From Methylocystis sp. (lineage in GTDB: Bacteria; Pseudomonadota; Alphaproteobacteria; Rhizobiales; Beijerinckiaceae), in assembly GCA_016178015.1 (NCBI GenBank), contig JACOUB010000005.1:1-64000 (forward strand): DNA of 64,000 nucleotides. Direction: 5' to 3'. Below the pieces are notes generated by a model. The model worked only from the letters and a program-made list of their open reading frames with translations. It did no database searches and had not been told where the DNA came from. Below are positions 55,544-64,000 of this stretch, one piece after another. Every line of letters begins with the position of its first letter. The first letter of the stretch is position 1. The position numbers and the translations under genes are program-made.

Positions 55544-57784
55544 ATGGCCCACGAACATCATCATGACCCGCATGGTCCGCATGGCGGCGCGGCGACGCAT
55601 CCTCGCGTGACGGACGGCGAACTTGCCGGACACAGCGCCATCTATACCTGCCCCATGCATCCCCAGATCCGCCAGAGCGGCCCCGGCAATTGCCCGATCT
55701 GCGGAATGGCGCTCGAGCCGCTCCTCGCCGCGGCGGAGAGTGGACCAAGCCCCGAACTCGTCGATATGACGCGCCGATTTTGGATCGGCTTGGCGCTCAC
55801 CGCGCCGCTCTTCGTTTTGGAGATGGGCGGACATTTTTTCAGTCTGCATCGGCTCATTGCCCCGCAGGCGGCAAACTGGATTCAGCTTGCGCTTGGAACG
55901 CCGGCGGTGCTGTGGGCCGGCTGGCCGTTCTTCGTTCGCGCCGGACAATCGCTCGTCACCCGCAATCTCAACATGTTCACGCTGATCGCCATGGGCACGG
56001 GCGTCGCCTGGGCCTACAGCGTCGTCGCGACGCTTTTTCCTTTCGTGTTTCCGCCGGCGTTCCGCGGCGTGGACGGCGCCGTCGCCATTTATTTTGAGGC
56101 CGCCGCGGTCATCATTGTGCTCGTTTTGCTCGGTCAGGTTCTCGAATTGCGCGCCCGCGAGCAGACCGGCGGCGCCATCCGCGCGCTGCTCGATCTCGCG
56201 CCCAAGACGGCGCGGCGGCTGCGCGCCGACGGATCGGATGAGGAAGTGGCGCTCGAAGTGGTCGCCGTCGGCGATCGTCTGCGGGTGCGGCCGGGCGAAA
56301 AAATTCCGGTCGACGGCGAACTCGTGGAAGGGCGCAGCTCGGTCGATGAATCCATGGTGACGGGCGAGTCGATGCCGGTGACCAAGGAGGTTGGCGCCAA
56401 GCTCATCGGCGGCGCGATCAATCAGACGGGCGGCTTCATCATGCGCGCCGACAAGGTCGGCCACGACACGGTGCTGGCGCGGATCGTCCAGATGGTGGCG
56501 GCGGCGCAGCGGAGCCGCGCGCCGATCCAGCGCCTCGCCGATCAGGTCGCCGGATGGTTCGTGCCGCTCGTCATCGGCGTCGCGGTTGTGGCGTTCATCG
56601 CCTGGGCGATGTTTGGACCGGAGCCGCGCTTGACCTTCGGCCTCGTCGCCGCCGTTTCGGTTCTCATCATCGCCTGCCCCTGCGCGCTCGGTCTCGCCAC
56701 GCCGATGTCGATCATGGTCGGCGTCGGGCGCGGGGCGCAATCGGGCGTGCTGATCAAGAACGCCGAGGCGCTGGAGCGCTTGGAGAAAATCGACACGCTC
56801 ATCGTCGATAAGACCGGCACGTTGACGATGGGCAAGCCGCAAGTCACACACATCCGCCCCATCGCAGGGATCGGCGACGACGATCTTTTGCGATTGGCCG
56901 CGAGCCTCGAACGCGCGAGCGAGCATCCGCTGGCCGCCGCCATCGTTCAGTCGGCCTTGGAGCGCAAGCTCGAGCTCGGCGAAGCGACGGATTTCGACGC
57001 CGCTCGCGGCAAGGGCCTGACGGGCAAGGTGGAGGGACGATCGCTCGCCATCGGCAACCGCCGTTTCCTTGGCGAAATCGGCATCGACGCTAGCGCCCTC
57101 GAGGGCGAGGCGGAGCGGTGGCGCAAGGACGGCGCGACGGCGATCTTTGTCGCCATCGATGGCGCGCTCGCCGGACTCATCGGCGTCGCCGATCCGATCA
57201 AGGAGACCACGCCGGACGCCTTGCGCGCCATCCGCGATGACGGCGTCACGGTCGTGATGTTGACCGGCGACAATTGGACGACGGCGCGCGCCGTGGCGGA
57301 ACGCCTCGGCATCGACGAAGTCGAGGCCGAAATTCTGCCCGAGGACAAGGGCAAGGCGGTGGCGCGCCTGCGTGAGCAAGGCCGCATCGTCGCCATGGCC
57401 GGCGATGGCGTCAACGACGCGCCGGCGCTGGCTTCGGCCGATGTCGGCATCGCCATGGGAACGGGAACGGACGTCGCCATCGAGAGCGCTGGCGTCACCT
57501 TGCTGAAGGGCGATCTCCAAGGCATTGTCCGCGCCCGCCGCCTGTCGGCGGCGACCATGCGCAACATCCGCCAAAATCTGTTCTTCGCGTTCATTTATAA
57601 CGCCGCGGGCGTGCCGATTGCGGCGGGCGCGCTCTATCCGGCGTTCGGCCTGCTGCTGTCGCCGATCATCGCCGCCGCGGCCATGGCGCTGTCATCGGTC
57701 AGCGTCATCGCCAATTCGCTGCGGCTGCGCCGCGTGCGCCTGGAGCGTCGACGCCAGGTCGAAATGTCGCCGGTTTCCACCTAG
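55544..57784 (+). CDS. copA: Copper-exporting P1B-type ATPase
   Basis: 746-residue inner-membrane ATPase. A His-rich N terminus ([11 protein letters not shown]) and a heavy-metal-binding domain ([16 protein letters not shown], 35-55) replace the usual CxxC HMA domain. Membrane and catalytic motifs are [32 protein letters not shown] and [15 protein letters not shown]. Late helices carry YN and MALSS, fitting Cu(I) specificity (P1B-1). ATG at 55544 follows GAGGA. A small Met-rich protein and a DUF411 protein follow. Confidence 0.92.
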   Translation: MAHEHHHDPHGPHGGAATHPRVTDGELAGHSAIYTCPMHPQIRQSGPGNCPICGMALEPLLAAAESGPSPELVDMTRRFWIGLALTAPLFVLEMGGHFFSLHRLIAPQAANWIQLALGTPAVLWAGWPFFVRAGQSLVTRNLNMFTLIAMGTGVAWAYSVVATLFPFVFPPAFRGVDGAVAIYFEAAAVIIVLVLLGQVLELRAREQTGGAIRALLDLAPKTARRLRADGSDEEVALEVVAVGDRLRVRPGEKIPVDGELVEGRSSVDESMVTGESMPVTKEVGAKLIGGAINQTGGFIMRADKVGHDTVLARIVQMVAAAQRSRAPIQRLADQVAGWFVPLVIGVAVVAFIAWAMFGPEPRLTFGLVAAVSVLIIACPCALGLATPMSIMVGVGRGAQSGVLIKNAEALERLEKIDTLIVDKTGTLTMGKPQVTHIRPIAGIGDDDLLRLAASLERASEHPLAAAIVQSALERKLELGEATDFDAARGKGLTGKVEGRSLAIGNRRFLGEIGIDASALEGEAERWRKDGATAIFVAIDGALAGLIGVADPIKETTPDALRAIRDDGVTVVMLTGDNWTTARAVAERLGIDEVEAEILPEDKGKAVARLREQGRIVAMAGDGVNDAPALASADVGIAMGTGTDVAIESAGVTLLKGDLQGIVRARRLSAATMRNIRQNLFFAFIYNAAGVPIAAGALYPAFGLLLSPIIAAAAMALSSVSVIANSLRLRRVRLERRRQVEMSPVST

Positions 57785-57845
57785 CAGGAAGGGTCGCTTT
57801 GGGGTACGACACGGGCGACGCGGGTTCTGGACCAAGGAGGACGCC

Positions 57846-57968
57846 ATGATGATGGGTTGGGACGGAATGATGGGCGGCGGCATGTGGGCCATGGGGATTT
57901 TCGGCCTCCTCGTTCTTATTCTGCTCGTTCTCACGATCGCCGCTCTCATCAAATATCTGCGCAGCTGA
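57846..57968 (+). CDS. Met-rich 40-residue membrane protein
   Basis: MMMGWDGMMGGGMWAMG leads into one hydrophobic helix (IFGLLVLILLVLTIAALI) and a basic end. AAGGAGG lies just upstream. Met clusters suggest a copper-binding role beside the exporter. Similar tiny proteins accompany copper ATPases, but no function is established here. An operon with copA and the DUF411 gene is likely. Confidence 0.7.
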   Translation: MMMGWDGMMGGGMWAMGIFGLLVLILLVLTIAALIKYLRS

Positions 57969-57993
57969 AATCGGATGGTCGACAAAAGGAGGC

Positions 57994-58482
57994 ATGCCTG
58001 TGCCGGTGAATTCATTGACCCGCCGCAAACTACTGGGCGTCCTGGCCGGCGTGACGGCGGCGGCTGGAATGACGACGTCGGCTTTGGCCGGCGCGCTTCC
58101 TCGCGTCACTGTTCACCGCAGTCCCACCTGCAGATGCTGCAAGGCCTGGGCGGCGCATCTGCGCGAGGCCGGCTTTAACGTCGACATCATCGACGAAGCC
58201 GAGATGGCGAGCGTCAAGACGCGGCTGCGCGTGCCGCCGTCGCTCGCCTCATGTCACACGGCGGAGGTCGGCGGCTATGTCGTCGAGGGTCACGTGCCCG
58301 CCGTCTCCATTCGCCGGCTGCTCGACGAACGGCCAAACGCCATCGGCCTTGCGGTGGCCGGCATGCCGGCGGGCTCCCCAGGCATGGAAGGCGCCGGCGC
58401 CCCGGACGCTTACGATGTCGTGCTGTTCGACGCGACAGGCCAGCGCAGCTATGCGAAATTTTTGGGCGGCGCCCCTATTTGA
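57994..58482 (+). CDS. DUF411 periplasmic metal-binding protein
   Basis: 162 residues. A Tat/Sec-like leader (TRRKLLGVLAGVTAAAG) precedes a DUF411 domain with SPTCRCCKAWAAHLREAGF (a CxCC cluster near 47-50), RVPPSLASCHTAEVGGYVVEGHVP and the C-terminal YDVVLFD. DUF411 proteins are found with copper-handling genes and are predicted metal-binding. Third gene of the copper cassette. Confidence 0.85.
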   Translation: MPVPVNSLTRRKLLGVLAGVTAAAGMTTSALAGALPRVTVHRSPTCRCCKAWAAHLREAGFNVDIIDEAEMASVKTRLRVPPSLASCHTAEVGGYVVEGHVPAVSIRRLLDERPNAIGLAVAGMPAGSPGMEGAGAPDAYDVVLFDATGQRSYAKFLGGAPI

Positions 58483-58505
58483 GCAAGGCGATCAGGTGAA
58501 AGGTT

Positions 58506-58628
58506 CCCTCATGCCTCAAGGAGCCCGCGCAGCGGGCGTCTCGAAGGACGAGGGAACCGTGCATCTGGCGTTTGACTCTCCCCCTCGTGCTTCGAGACGG
58601 CGGCTTCGCCGCCTCCTCAGCATGAGGG
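58506..58628. repeat. About 120-bp dispersed palindromic repeat, copy 2
   Basis: Same block order as 8357-8480: CTCATGCCTCAAGGAG, CGTCTCGAAGGACGAGGGA, GTGCTTCGAGACGGCGGCTT and CCTCCTCAGCATGAGGG. It separates the convergent DUF411 and nifT genes. Confidence 0.75.
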
Positions 58629-58654
58629 CGGGGGTTTGATCGGCGCCGCGCGCG

Positions 58655-58864
58655 TCACTCACTCAGTTTTCGCGCTTCGACGGTAATCGGCAGAGCGGTC
58701 TGAGCCGCCAAATCCGGCAACTGCAATTTCCAGCCGTTGGCGAGGGTGACGACGCCGCCCCACAAGTGCGGATGTTCCATCGCGACGATCGGTTCTTCGA
58801 GGTCTTTCTTCGGCACATAGGCCGAAAGAACGCCCTCGGAGCTTCTACGGATCATGACTTTCAA
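58655..58864 (-). CDS. nifT: NifT/FixU protein
   Basis: 69 residues matching NifT/Fix[25 protein letters not shown], then WGGVVTLANGWKLQLP. Found in nif operons; the function is unclear and it is not essential in tested diazotrophs. It overlaps nifZ by 20 bases and is last in the nifB operon. Confidence 0.92.
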   Translation of the reverse strand: MKVMIRRSSEGVLSAYVPKKDLEEPIVAMEHPHLWGGVVTLANGWKLQLPDLAAQTALPITVEARKLSE

Positions 58865-59162
58865 GCAGCGCCTCGTTGGGTTGATGGTTGGCGCTCGACA
58901 ACGCCTCGAGCTCTTTGCGCTTCATTCCGACGCGGCGGCCGGTTTCGATGAATTCGACGCCGTAGATATAAAACCGCTGCAAGAACGTGCCGATGCTGAC
59001 GACATAGCCTTCCGCGCCCTTCGTCACCAGAATGTCGCCGACATCCTTGCCAGGGAAGGTCCCGTCGTTCCTCACCGTGCGGCGGGCGCGCACCTTGTCG
59101 CCGTAATCATAGACCGGAGGCCCGTCGAGTTCGACGACATCGCTGTCCCGGCTGACGTTCAC
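58845..59162 (-). CDS. nifZ: NifZ protein
   Basis: 105 residues from the GTG at 59162, which overlaps the ferredoxin stop (GTGA). The NifZ core is [41 protein letters not shown] and [20 protein letters not shown]. NifZ helps mature the P-cluster of the MoFe protein. A longer frame to 59276 is the shadow of the ferredoxin gene. Confidence 0.9.
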   Translation of the reverse strand: MNVSRDSDVVELDGPPVYDYGDKVRARRTVRNDGTFPGKDVGDILVTKGAEGYVVSIGTFLQRFYIYGVEFIETGRRVGMKRKELEALSSANHQPNEALLESHDP

Positions 59163-59389
59163 GCCGCGCTCCCGGCCTGATAGCGCGGGTAGGACGCGTC
59201 GATGATGCAGGTGTTGTCGACCGGGCAGACCGCGACGCATTGCGCGACGTCGAAATAGCCGATGCATTCGGTGCATTTTTTCGAATTGATGATAAAGACT
59301 CCGTTTTTTTCCCTAATCGCCACGTTTGGGCATTCGGCTTCGCACGCCGAACACGACGTGCATTGCGAGGCGACGATCTTGTAAGCCAT
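59159..59389 (-). CDS. 2[4Fe-4S] ferredoxin of the nifB operon
   Basis: 76 residues. Cluster motifs are [12 protein letters not shown] (residues 10-21) and [18 protein letters not shown], the second with the longer Cys spacing of FdxN-type ferredoxins. It probably donates electrons or clusters for NifB/nitrogenase. It lies 38 bases after nifB and overlaps nifZ. Confidence 0.92.
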   Translation of the reverse strand: MAYKIVASQCTSCSACEAECPNVAIREKNGVFIINSKKCTECIGYFDVAQCVAVCPVDNTCIIDASYPRYQAGSAA

Positions 59390-59427
59390 TTTATTGCTCC
59401 TCCTTCGAGCGTTGGCAGGGTCGAACG

Positions 59428-60993
59428 TCAGGCCGAGACGAAAGCGCCCTGACGAATGCGGGCGTCGCCGCGCGCCGCGGGGGCGACTTCGCCGCGCTTC
59501 AAGCGATCGAGATAGTCCTTGAAGTAGAGAATCGCGGACTGCTCGATGAATTCGAACGCATAGCGTTCGACCGGCTCGATTCCGGCGGCGATCAAACTGT
59601 CCCTGGGGCAGTGGCCGATCTTGGCGACGAACACGGCGGCGCAATCGTTGATGGCGCCAATGATCGTATCGAGACTGCCCTCTTCGCCATAACCGCCCTG
59701 GCAATAGTGATCGACGCGGCGATGGCCGACGAACTTTGCGCCCCTTGCGCCAAGTTCATAGATTTGGAACTCTTTCGCATGGCCGAAATGTTCGTTGATG
59801 CGTCCGCCGCCCTTCGTCGCGACGGCGACCAGAATTCTCACGTCGGTGGCTTCGCCGGCGAGCGTCTCAAGTTCCGCATGCTTGGCGGCGATGTTCTTGG
59901 CGGCGATGTTGGCGAGGCGCTGTTGCTCGAGCTTGTTCTGATAGGCGCGGCGCTGCTTGATGTCATAAGAGACATCCATCGCCATGATCTTCTGGATCGT
60001 GAATTCGCCGCTGCGGTCTTCGCCGAGCAGGCCGACGGCGTCGGCGCGGCACTGCCGGCAATGCCGCATCATCGTCATTTCGCCTTCGCAACGGTCCTGC
60101 AGAGCCTTGAGCTCATGCGCCGAGGGAGCGCGCTGGCCGTTGCGGCCGTAGGCCGTGCCGTGCTCGGGAGCGGAAATGAGCGGCATGATGTTATGCAAGA
60201 ATGCGCCGCGCGATTTTACCGCCTTGTTCACCTCGACGAGGTGCTCATCGTTGACGCCGGGGATCATCACCGAATTCACCTTGCACAAGACGCCGCGTTC
60301 GGTCAGCATCTCGAGGCCCTGCAATTGACGCTCGCTGAGAATCTTGGCGGCTTCCTTGCCGGCGACGCGCTTGTGCTTCCAGAATATCCACGGGTAGATT
60401 TGTGCGCCGACCTCCGGGTCGATCATATTGATGGTGATCGTCACGTGATCGACGTTGAACGTCTTGATGACGTCGATGTAATCGGGCAGCGCCAGGCCGT
60501 TCGTCGACAGACACAGCTTGATGTCCGGCGCGGCCTTCGCAACCAGCTCGAAGGTTTTGAACGTCTTTGCCGGATTGGCGAGCGGATCGCCAGGCCCCGC
60601 AACGCCGAGCACGGTCATTTGCGGAATGGCGGAAGCGACGGCGAGCACCTTTTGCGCGGCTTGCTCGGGGTTGAGCTTCTCGCTGACGACGCCCGGCCGC
60701 GATTCGTTGGCGCAATCATATTTGCGGTTGCAGTAGTTGCACTGGATGTTGCAGGCCGGCGCGACGGCGACATGCATGCGCGCATAGTGATGATGCGCTT
60801 CTTCGCTGTAGCAGGGATGGGTCTTCACCTTCTCCCAAATTTCGGGGGCGAGACGTTTTTGCCCGGCGCCAGAACCGCAACGCGCCTTGCCGCCGCCGCC
60901 ATCCGCGCCGCAGCCTTGGCGTTCGGCGACCGCTTGCACGACGTCGTCGAACGCTTCGGCGGCGCCGACATCGAAGGCGCGAAAGTCATCCAT
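59428..60993 (-). CDS. nifB: FeMo-cofactor biosynthesis radical-SAM protein NifB
   Basis: NifB makes the [8Fe-9S-C] core (NifB-co) of FeMo-cofactor. 521 residues. The radical-SAM motif is [15 protein letters not shown] (Cys 81, 85, 88), preceded by [18 protein letters not shown]-terminal NifX/NafY-like domain (about 370-490, [16 protein letters not shown]) is fused. The start is the ATG at 60993, with a sigma-54 promoter and NifA site upstream. First gene of nifB-fdx-nifZ-nifT. Confidence 0.96.
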   Translation of the reverse strand: MDDFRAFDVGAAEAFDDVVQAVAERQGCGADGGGGKARCGSGAGQKRLAPEIWEKVKTHPCYSEEAHHHYARMHVAVAPACNIQCNYCNRKYDCANESRPGVVSEKLNPEQAAQKVLAVASAIPQMTVLGVAGPGDPLANPAKTFKTFELVAKAAPDIKLCLSTNGLALPDYIDVIKTFNVDHVTITINMIDPEVGAQIYPWIFWKHKRVAGKEAAKILSERQLQGLEMLTERGVLCKVNSVMIPGVNDEHLVEVNKAVKSRGAFLHNIMPLISAPEHGTAYGRNGQRAPSAHELKALQDRCEGEMTMMRHCRQCRADAVGLLGEDRSGEFTIQKIMAMDVSYDIKQRRAYQNKLEQQRLANIAAKNIAAKHAELETLAGEATDVRILVAVATKGGGRINEHFGHAKEFQIYELGARGAKFVGHRRVDHYCQGGYGEEGSLDTIIGAINDCAAVFVAKIGHCPRDSLIAAGIEPVERYAFEFIEQSAILYFKDYLDRLKRGEVAPAARGDARIRQGAFVSA

Positions 60994-61059
60994 CCTGGCT
61001 CCTCACGAGTGAACGGTTGCGAGCCTCGCGCAACGCAGTCACAGGGTCGCCATAGCGGC

Positions 61060-61075
61060 AGCAACAACCGTGCCA
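61060..61075 (-). promoter_or_regulatory. Sigma-54 promoter of nifB
   Basis: TGGCACGGTTGTTGCT on the minus strand matches the -24/-12 consensus TGGCAC-N5-TTGCW exactly. It predicts transcription starting near 61048, about 55 bases ahead of the nifB ATG. Confidence 0.9.
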
Positions 61076-61151
61076 TGGCCGAAAACGGTTATAATTACTT
61101 GTAAATACACGATAACGTCCTTGCGCGGCAGCAGCAGGCCACGGAACGGCT

Positions 61152-61167
61152 TGTCCTTAAGGCGACA
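61152..61167. promoter_or_regulatory. NifA upstream activator site
   Basis: TGTCCTTAAGGCGACA fits TGT-N10-ACA with a palindromic core. It is centred about 85 bases upstream of the -24 element, the normal distance for NifA acting through DNA looping. Confidence 0.85.
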
Positions 61168-61671
61168 TCTTTTGCGTTGTCGCCCGCCCGCTCAACACCA
61201 GCTTAAGGTCAGCAGGTCGAGCGGCGCGCTCTGGCCGCCGCAAAATTCGGCAGGCGCCGCTGCGGCGCGCTTCGCCCTGTTCGCTTTGCAGGCGCTGAAC
61301 TCGGGCGTGACGCTCTCTGCCACGCGCCGTTGCGAACGTTGCAGAAAGGGCGCGCCCCTCTCCCCGCTTGCGGGGAGAGGTTGGGTGAGGGGCCAGGGGA
61401 TTAGCGTAACGCTTAGGAGCGCACAAGCATCGGCGACGTATCACCAATGACGAAAATATCAAGGAAACGAGAGTGTTCTGCATGGTGGGCCCCTCCGCCG
61501 CGATGCGATCGTTCGAAGATCGCGGCCAATCGCCCAGCCCCTCACCTCACCTCTCCCCGCAGGCGGGGAGAGGTGGCGGCAACGCGCCGCCTCGAAAGAA
61601 CCATTTCGAATCGGCACGTTAATTGCAGGACGCTTGGCGCTTATTCCCTCCCATATCGTCAGGCACGATCG

Positions 61672-63339
61672 ATGGGATATGAACCCGGCGCCAGCATGAA
61701 TACCGCGCGGCTTCGCGCATTCGACCCGGGCGAATCCGTCCTGGTCGGAATCTATGAAATCTCCAAGCTGCTCGCCTCCCCCAATCGGCTGGAAAAAACC
61801 TTGGCCGGCGTGCTGGCGCTGCTGTCGAGCTTTCTCGACATGCGGCATGGCCTCATCGCCCTTCTGGACGCGCAGGGCGAGCCTGAGATCGTCGTCGGCT
61901 CGGGATGGAGCGAGATCAACGCCGAGACCTATTTCCGACGTCTGCCCGAACGCGCCGTCGGACAGATCGTGGCGACCAAAATGCCGTTGGTCGTGGAAAA
62001 CGTCGCCGCCTCGCCGATGTTCGAAGGATCCGACATCGCCGAATGGGGACCGACCGACGGCACGCCGTTTTCGCTGATCGGCGTCCCCATCAAGGATGGC
62101 GACGTCGTCGTCGGGACGTTGACAATAGATCGTGTCCATAGCGCGCACTGGTCCATCCGTTTCGATCACGATGTGCGCTTTCTGACCATGATCGCCAATC
62201 TGGTCGGGCAGACCTTGCGTCTGCATCAGCTCATCGCCCGCGATCGCCAGCGGTTGATGCAGGAGAAAGCGCGCATCGAAAAAGGCGATCGGCCCGCGCA
62301 TGCCGAGCAAAAATTCGACGGCATCAAGGGCATCGTCGGCAACAGTCCAGCGATACGGTCGGTAGTCGAGAAAATCCGCATCGTCGCCAAGGCCAAATCG
62401 ACGGTTTTGTTGCGCGGCGAATCTGGGACCGGCAAGGAGCTGTTCGCGGCGGCCATTCACAATCTCTCGCCGCGCCACGCCAAGCCGTTCGTGAAATTGA
62501 ATTGCGCGGCGCTGCCGGAAAGCGTGCTCGAATCCGAGCTCTTCGGCCATGAACGCGGCGCCTTTACGGGCGCGGCGGCGCTGCGCAAGGGCCGTTTCGA
62601 ACTGGCCGACGGCGGCACGCTGTTTCTCGATGAAATCGGCGACATCACGCCGGCCTTTCAGGCCAAGCTGCTGCGCGTTCTCCAGGAAGGCGAATTCGAA
62701 CGCGTCGGCGGCGCGCGCACGATAAAGGCAGACATACGGTTCGTCTGCGCGACCAATCGCAATCTCGAAGAGGCCGTGCAGAGCGGCGCATTCCGCGCCG
62801 ATCTCTACTACCGCATCAGCGTCGTGCCGATCTTCTTGCCGCCGCTGCGCGAGCGCAAAGGCGATCTCGCAGAGCTCGCCAATGAGTTCCTGCGCCGCTT
62901 CAACGCGGAACAAAACGCCCATTTGAGCTTGTCGGAATCGGCGACGGCCGTGCTGGGCGAATGTCGTTTTCCGGGCAACATCCGGGAACTCGAGAATTGC
63001 GTCGTGCGCACCGCGACGCTGGCGCGCGGGCAAGCCATCGTCGATAAGGACTTTTCCTGCCGCAACGATGGCTGCCTGTCCTCGGTGCTGTGGAACGGCT
63101 CGCGAGAGCACGCCATCGGTTCGCCGAGCGTCATGCCGCAGCCGCTCGTTTCCAAACCCGTTGGCGCCGAAACCCCTGTCGCGATCGGCTCCGATCGGCG
63201 TTCGGAGCGGGGCCAGCTCATCGAGGCGATGGAGCAGGCCGGATGGGTGAAGGCGAAAGCGGCGCGGCTGCTCGGCCTGACGCCGCGTCAGATCGCCTAT
63301 GCCTTGCAAAAGCACGCCATTCCGGTGAAAAGATTTTAG
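61672..63339 (+). CDS. nifA: Nif-specific transcriptional activator NifA
   Basis: 555-residue sigma-54 activator. GAF domain at about 35-185. AAA+ domain with [11 protein letters not shown] (249-259), GAFTGA (296-301), LFLDEIGD (317-324). C-terminal Fis-type helix-turn-helix (about 513-555, [18 protein letters not shown]). Cys 431 and 443 (C-x11-C) plus Cys 463 and 468 (C-x4-C) form the motif of oxygen-sensitive rhizobial NifAs. The ATG at 61672 is preferred; the longer frame crosses a REP element. Confidence 0.95.
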   Translation: MGYEPGASMNTARLRAFDPGESVLVGIYEISKLLASPNRLEKTLAGVLALLSSFLDMRHGLIALLDAQGEPEIVVGSGWSEINAETYFRRLPERAVGQIVATKMPLVVENVAASPMFEGSDIAEWGPTDGTPFSLIGVPIKDGDVVVGTLTIDRVHSAHWSIRFDHDVRFLTMIANLVGQTLRLHQLIARDRQRLMQEKARIEKGDRPAHAEQKFDGIKGIVGNSPAIRSVVEKIRIVAKAKSTVLLRGESGTGKELFAAAIHNLSPRHAKPFVKLNCAALPESVLESELFGHERGAFTGAAALRKGRFELADGGTLFLDEIGDITPAFQAKLLRVLQEGEFERVGGARTIKADIRFVCATNRNLEEAVQSGAFRADLYYRISVVPIFLPPLRERKGDLAELANEFLRRFNAEQNAHLSLSESATAVLGECRFPGNIRELENCVVRTATLARGQAIVDKDFSCRNDGCLSSVLWNGSREHAIGSPSVMPQPLVSKPVGAETPVAIGSDRRSERGQLIEAMEQAGWVKAKAARLLGLTPRQIAYALQKHAIPVKRF

Positions 63340-63451
63340 CGCGCCGGTCCGGGTTCAGACAGATATGAGACGGCTCGTCGCCATCGGATGAATGGCGGAC
63401 CCTGACGGCAATTGTCGAGCCGTTGCGTCTGGGACCTTCGCTAGGAGCGCA

Positions 63452-63479
63452 TTGACGGGTTAGCTAAGTTAGCTATATT
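63452..63479 (+). promoter_or_regulatory. Promoter and likely operator of the phd-vapC pair
   Basis: TTGACG (63452-63457) and TATATT (63474-63479) are 16 bases apart. The spacer holds two copies of TTAGCTA (63460-63466 and 63469-63475) with palindromic TAGCTA cores, a good candidate for autorepression by the antitoxin. Confidence 0.6.
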
Positions 63480-63509
63480 GTCAATCCGCAACCAGCCTTT
63501 GCGTCCGTC

Positions 63510-63785
63510 ATGTCCGTCACCAACATCCACGCCGCCAAGACCAATTTGTCGAAGCTCATCGATGCGGCTCTCCGCGGCGAGGAGGTCATTATCGCCAAGT
63601 CTGGCAAGCCGATTGTCAAGCTGATCGCGGTCGAGCCGCCGAAGCTTGCGATCGACCGCAAGAAATTCTTTGGCGCTTTGAAGGGTCAGTTCGGGTTCGA
63701 TTGGGACGAGTGGAAACGGATGGATCGGGAAATCGAGCGCCTCTTCAACGAAGGCCAAATCTTTCCTGAACGATCGTCGCAATGA
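63510..63785 (+). CDS. Phd/YefM-family antitoxin
   Basis: 91 residues. The N-terminal fold is MSVTNIHAAKTNLSKLIDAALRGEEVIIAKSGKPIVKLIAVE. The C-terminal half is acidic and would wrap the toxin (WDEWKRMDREIERLF). It overlaps the vapC ATG by 4 bases. It is unlike the first antitoxin in its second half. Confidence 0.9.
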   Translation: MSVTNIHAAKTNLSKLIDAALRGEEVIIAKSGKPIVKLIAVEPPKLAIDRKKFFGALKGQFGFDWDEWKRMDREIERLFNEGQIFPERSSQ

Positions 63786-64000
63786 ATCTCCTCGTCGATA
63801 CCCATGTCTTGATCTGGACGCTCGACGGCGCAGCTGATCTTTCCAATTCGGCGCGCGACGCTTTAGAGAAAGAAGACAACACGCTGTTCGTGAGCGTCGC
63901 GACTGTTTGGGAGGCTGAAATCAAGGCCGCATTGCGAAAGCTGCCTCTGCCCGGCCGATTCATGGAATTGACGCGAGCGCTGGCGTCGGGAGGACTGATC
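63782..64000 (+). CDS. VapC-like PIN-domain toxin, N-terminal part
   Basis: 73 residues to the window end. MNLLVDTHVLIWTLDG carries the first catalytic Asp, and VATVWEAEIKAALRKLPLP carries the conserved Glu and helix. Type II ribonuclease toxin of the PIN fold paired with the preceding antitoxin. The right edge cuts the gene. Confidence 0.88.
   Translation, partial: MNLLVDTHVLIWTLDGAADLSNSARDALEKEDNTLFVSVATVWEAEIKAALRKLPLPGRFMELTRALASGGLI

Larger units (their letters stand above)
60994..61671. other. nifB-nifA divergent control region
   Basis: These 678 bases carry the nifB sigma-54 promoter (61060-61075), its NifA site (61152-61167), and REP-like palindromes (61356-61393 and 61539-61573). 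No gene is seen. A promoter for nifA was not identified with confidence. Confidence 0.65.

Noticed and set aside
54860-57574. 904-codon minus-strand open frame running from thioredoxin through the copper ATPase region
   Set aside because: Only the first 106 codons from 55180 are trxA. The rest is antisense to a clear P-type ATPase and is an artefact of high GC.
59326-61104. 592-codon plus-strand frame across nifB
   Set aside because: Antisense to nifB and ferredoxin. It also runs across the nifB promoter.
61447-61671. Seventy-five-codon N-terminal extension of NifA
   Set aside because: It crosses a REP palindrome and lacks similarity to NifA N termini. The ATG at 61672 fits better.

Overview
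The window reads as chromosome of a high-GC, nitrogen-fixing alphaproteobacterium of the order Hyphomicrobiales (Rhizobiales). Three things support this: the dnaK/dnaJ/pmtA/pyrF neighbourhood, the rne/amiC/mrcA neighbourhood, and an oxygen-sensitive type of NifA next to nifB. A Beijerinckiaceae/Methylocystaceae-like host is plausible, but no C1-metabolism marker lies in the window, so family placement is a guess. No rRNA, tRNA, CRISPR array or intact transposase was seen. Many short REP-like palindromes and several longer dispersed repeats sit between genes.

Layout. 0-10 kb: an acyltransferase tail, ubiA, murJ, glpK, a toxin-antitoxin remnant, a low-GC putative nuclease gene, ettA, pyrF and pmtA. 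10-14 kb: dnaJ and dnaK, separated by a HepT/MntA toxin-antitoxin pair, with a sigma-32-like promoter before dnaK. 14-31 kb: housekeeping and envelope genes (dihydroorotase, pdxH, a NitT/TauT-type ABC transporter, a DegP protease with a clear terminator, a PleC-like sensor kinase, pepN, a CHAD protein, a Sua5-type tRNA-modification gene). 31.9-42.2 kb: a sphingolipid island. 42.4-54.8 kb: ccmAB, penicillin-binding protein 1A, an amidase, RNase E, an aminotransferase and modCB. 54.8-63.3 kb: thioredoxin, a copper-export cassette and the regulatory/cofactor end of a nif region (nifT, nifZ, ferredoxin, nifB, nifA). The window ends in a second Phd/VapC-type pair.

The most interesting system is the sphingolipid island. 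Two gene blocks converge on a REP cluster near 37.7 kb. The minus-strand block encodes serine palmitoyltransferase, a GNAT-like bacterial ceramide synthase candidate, a desaturase that closely resembles the eukaryotic dihydroceramide delta-4 desaturase, and a hydroxylase resembling eukaryotic fatty-acid 2-hydroxylase. The plus-strand block is a tightly overlapping seven-gene operon: a dedicated acyl carrier protein, a NodE-like ketosynthase, two hot-dog dehydratase-like proteins, a short-chain reductase with a hydrophobic tail, a ceramide-glucosyltransferase-type (GT21) enzyme and a second GT2 enzyme. Together they predict a 2-hydroxylated, 4,5-unsaturated glycosylceramide built with its own acyl-chain supply. 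That is inference; the family assignments come from recognisable motifs.

The nif end has a well-formed sigma-54 promoter plus a NifA upstream activator site ahead of nifB, fitting the adjacent NifA. Molybdate transport genes nearby fit the same physiology, although no modA is present.
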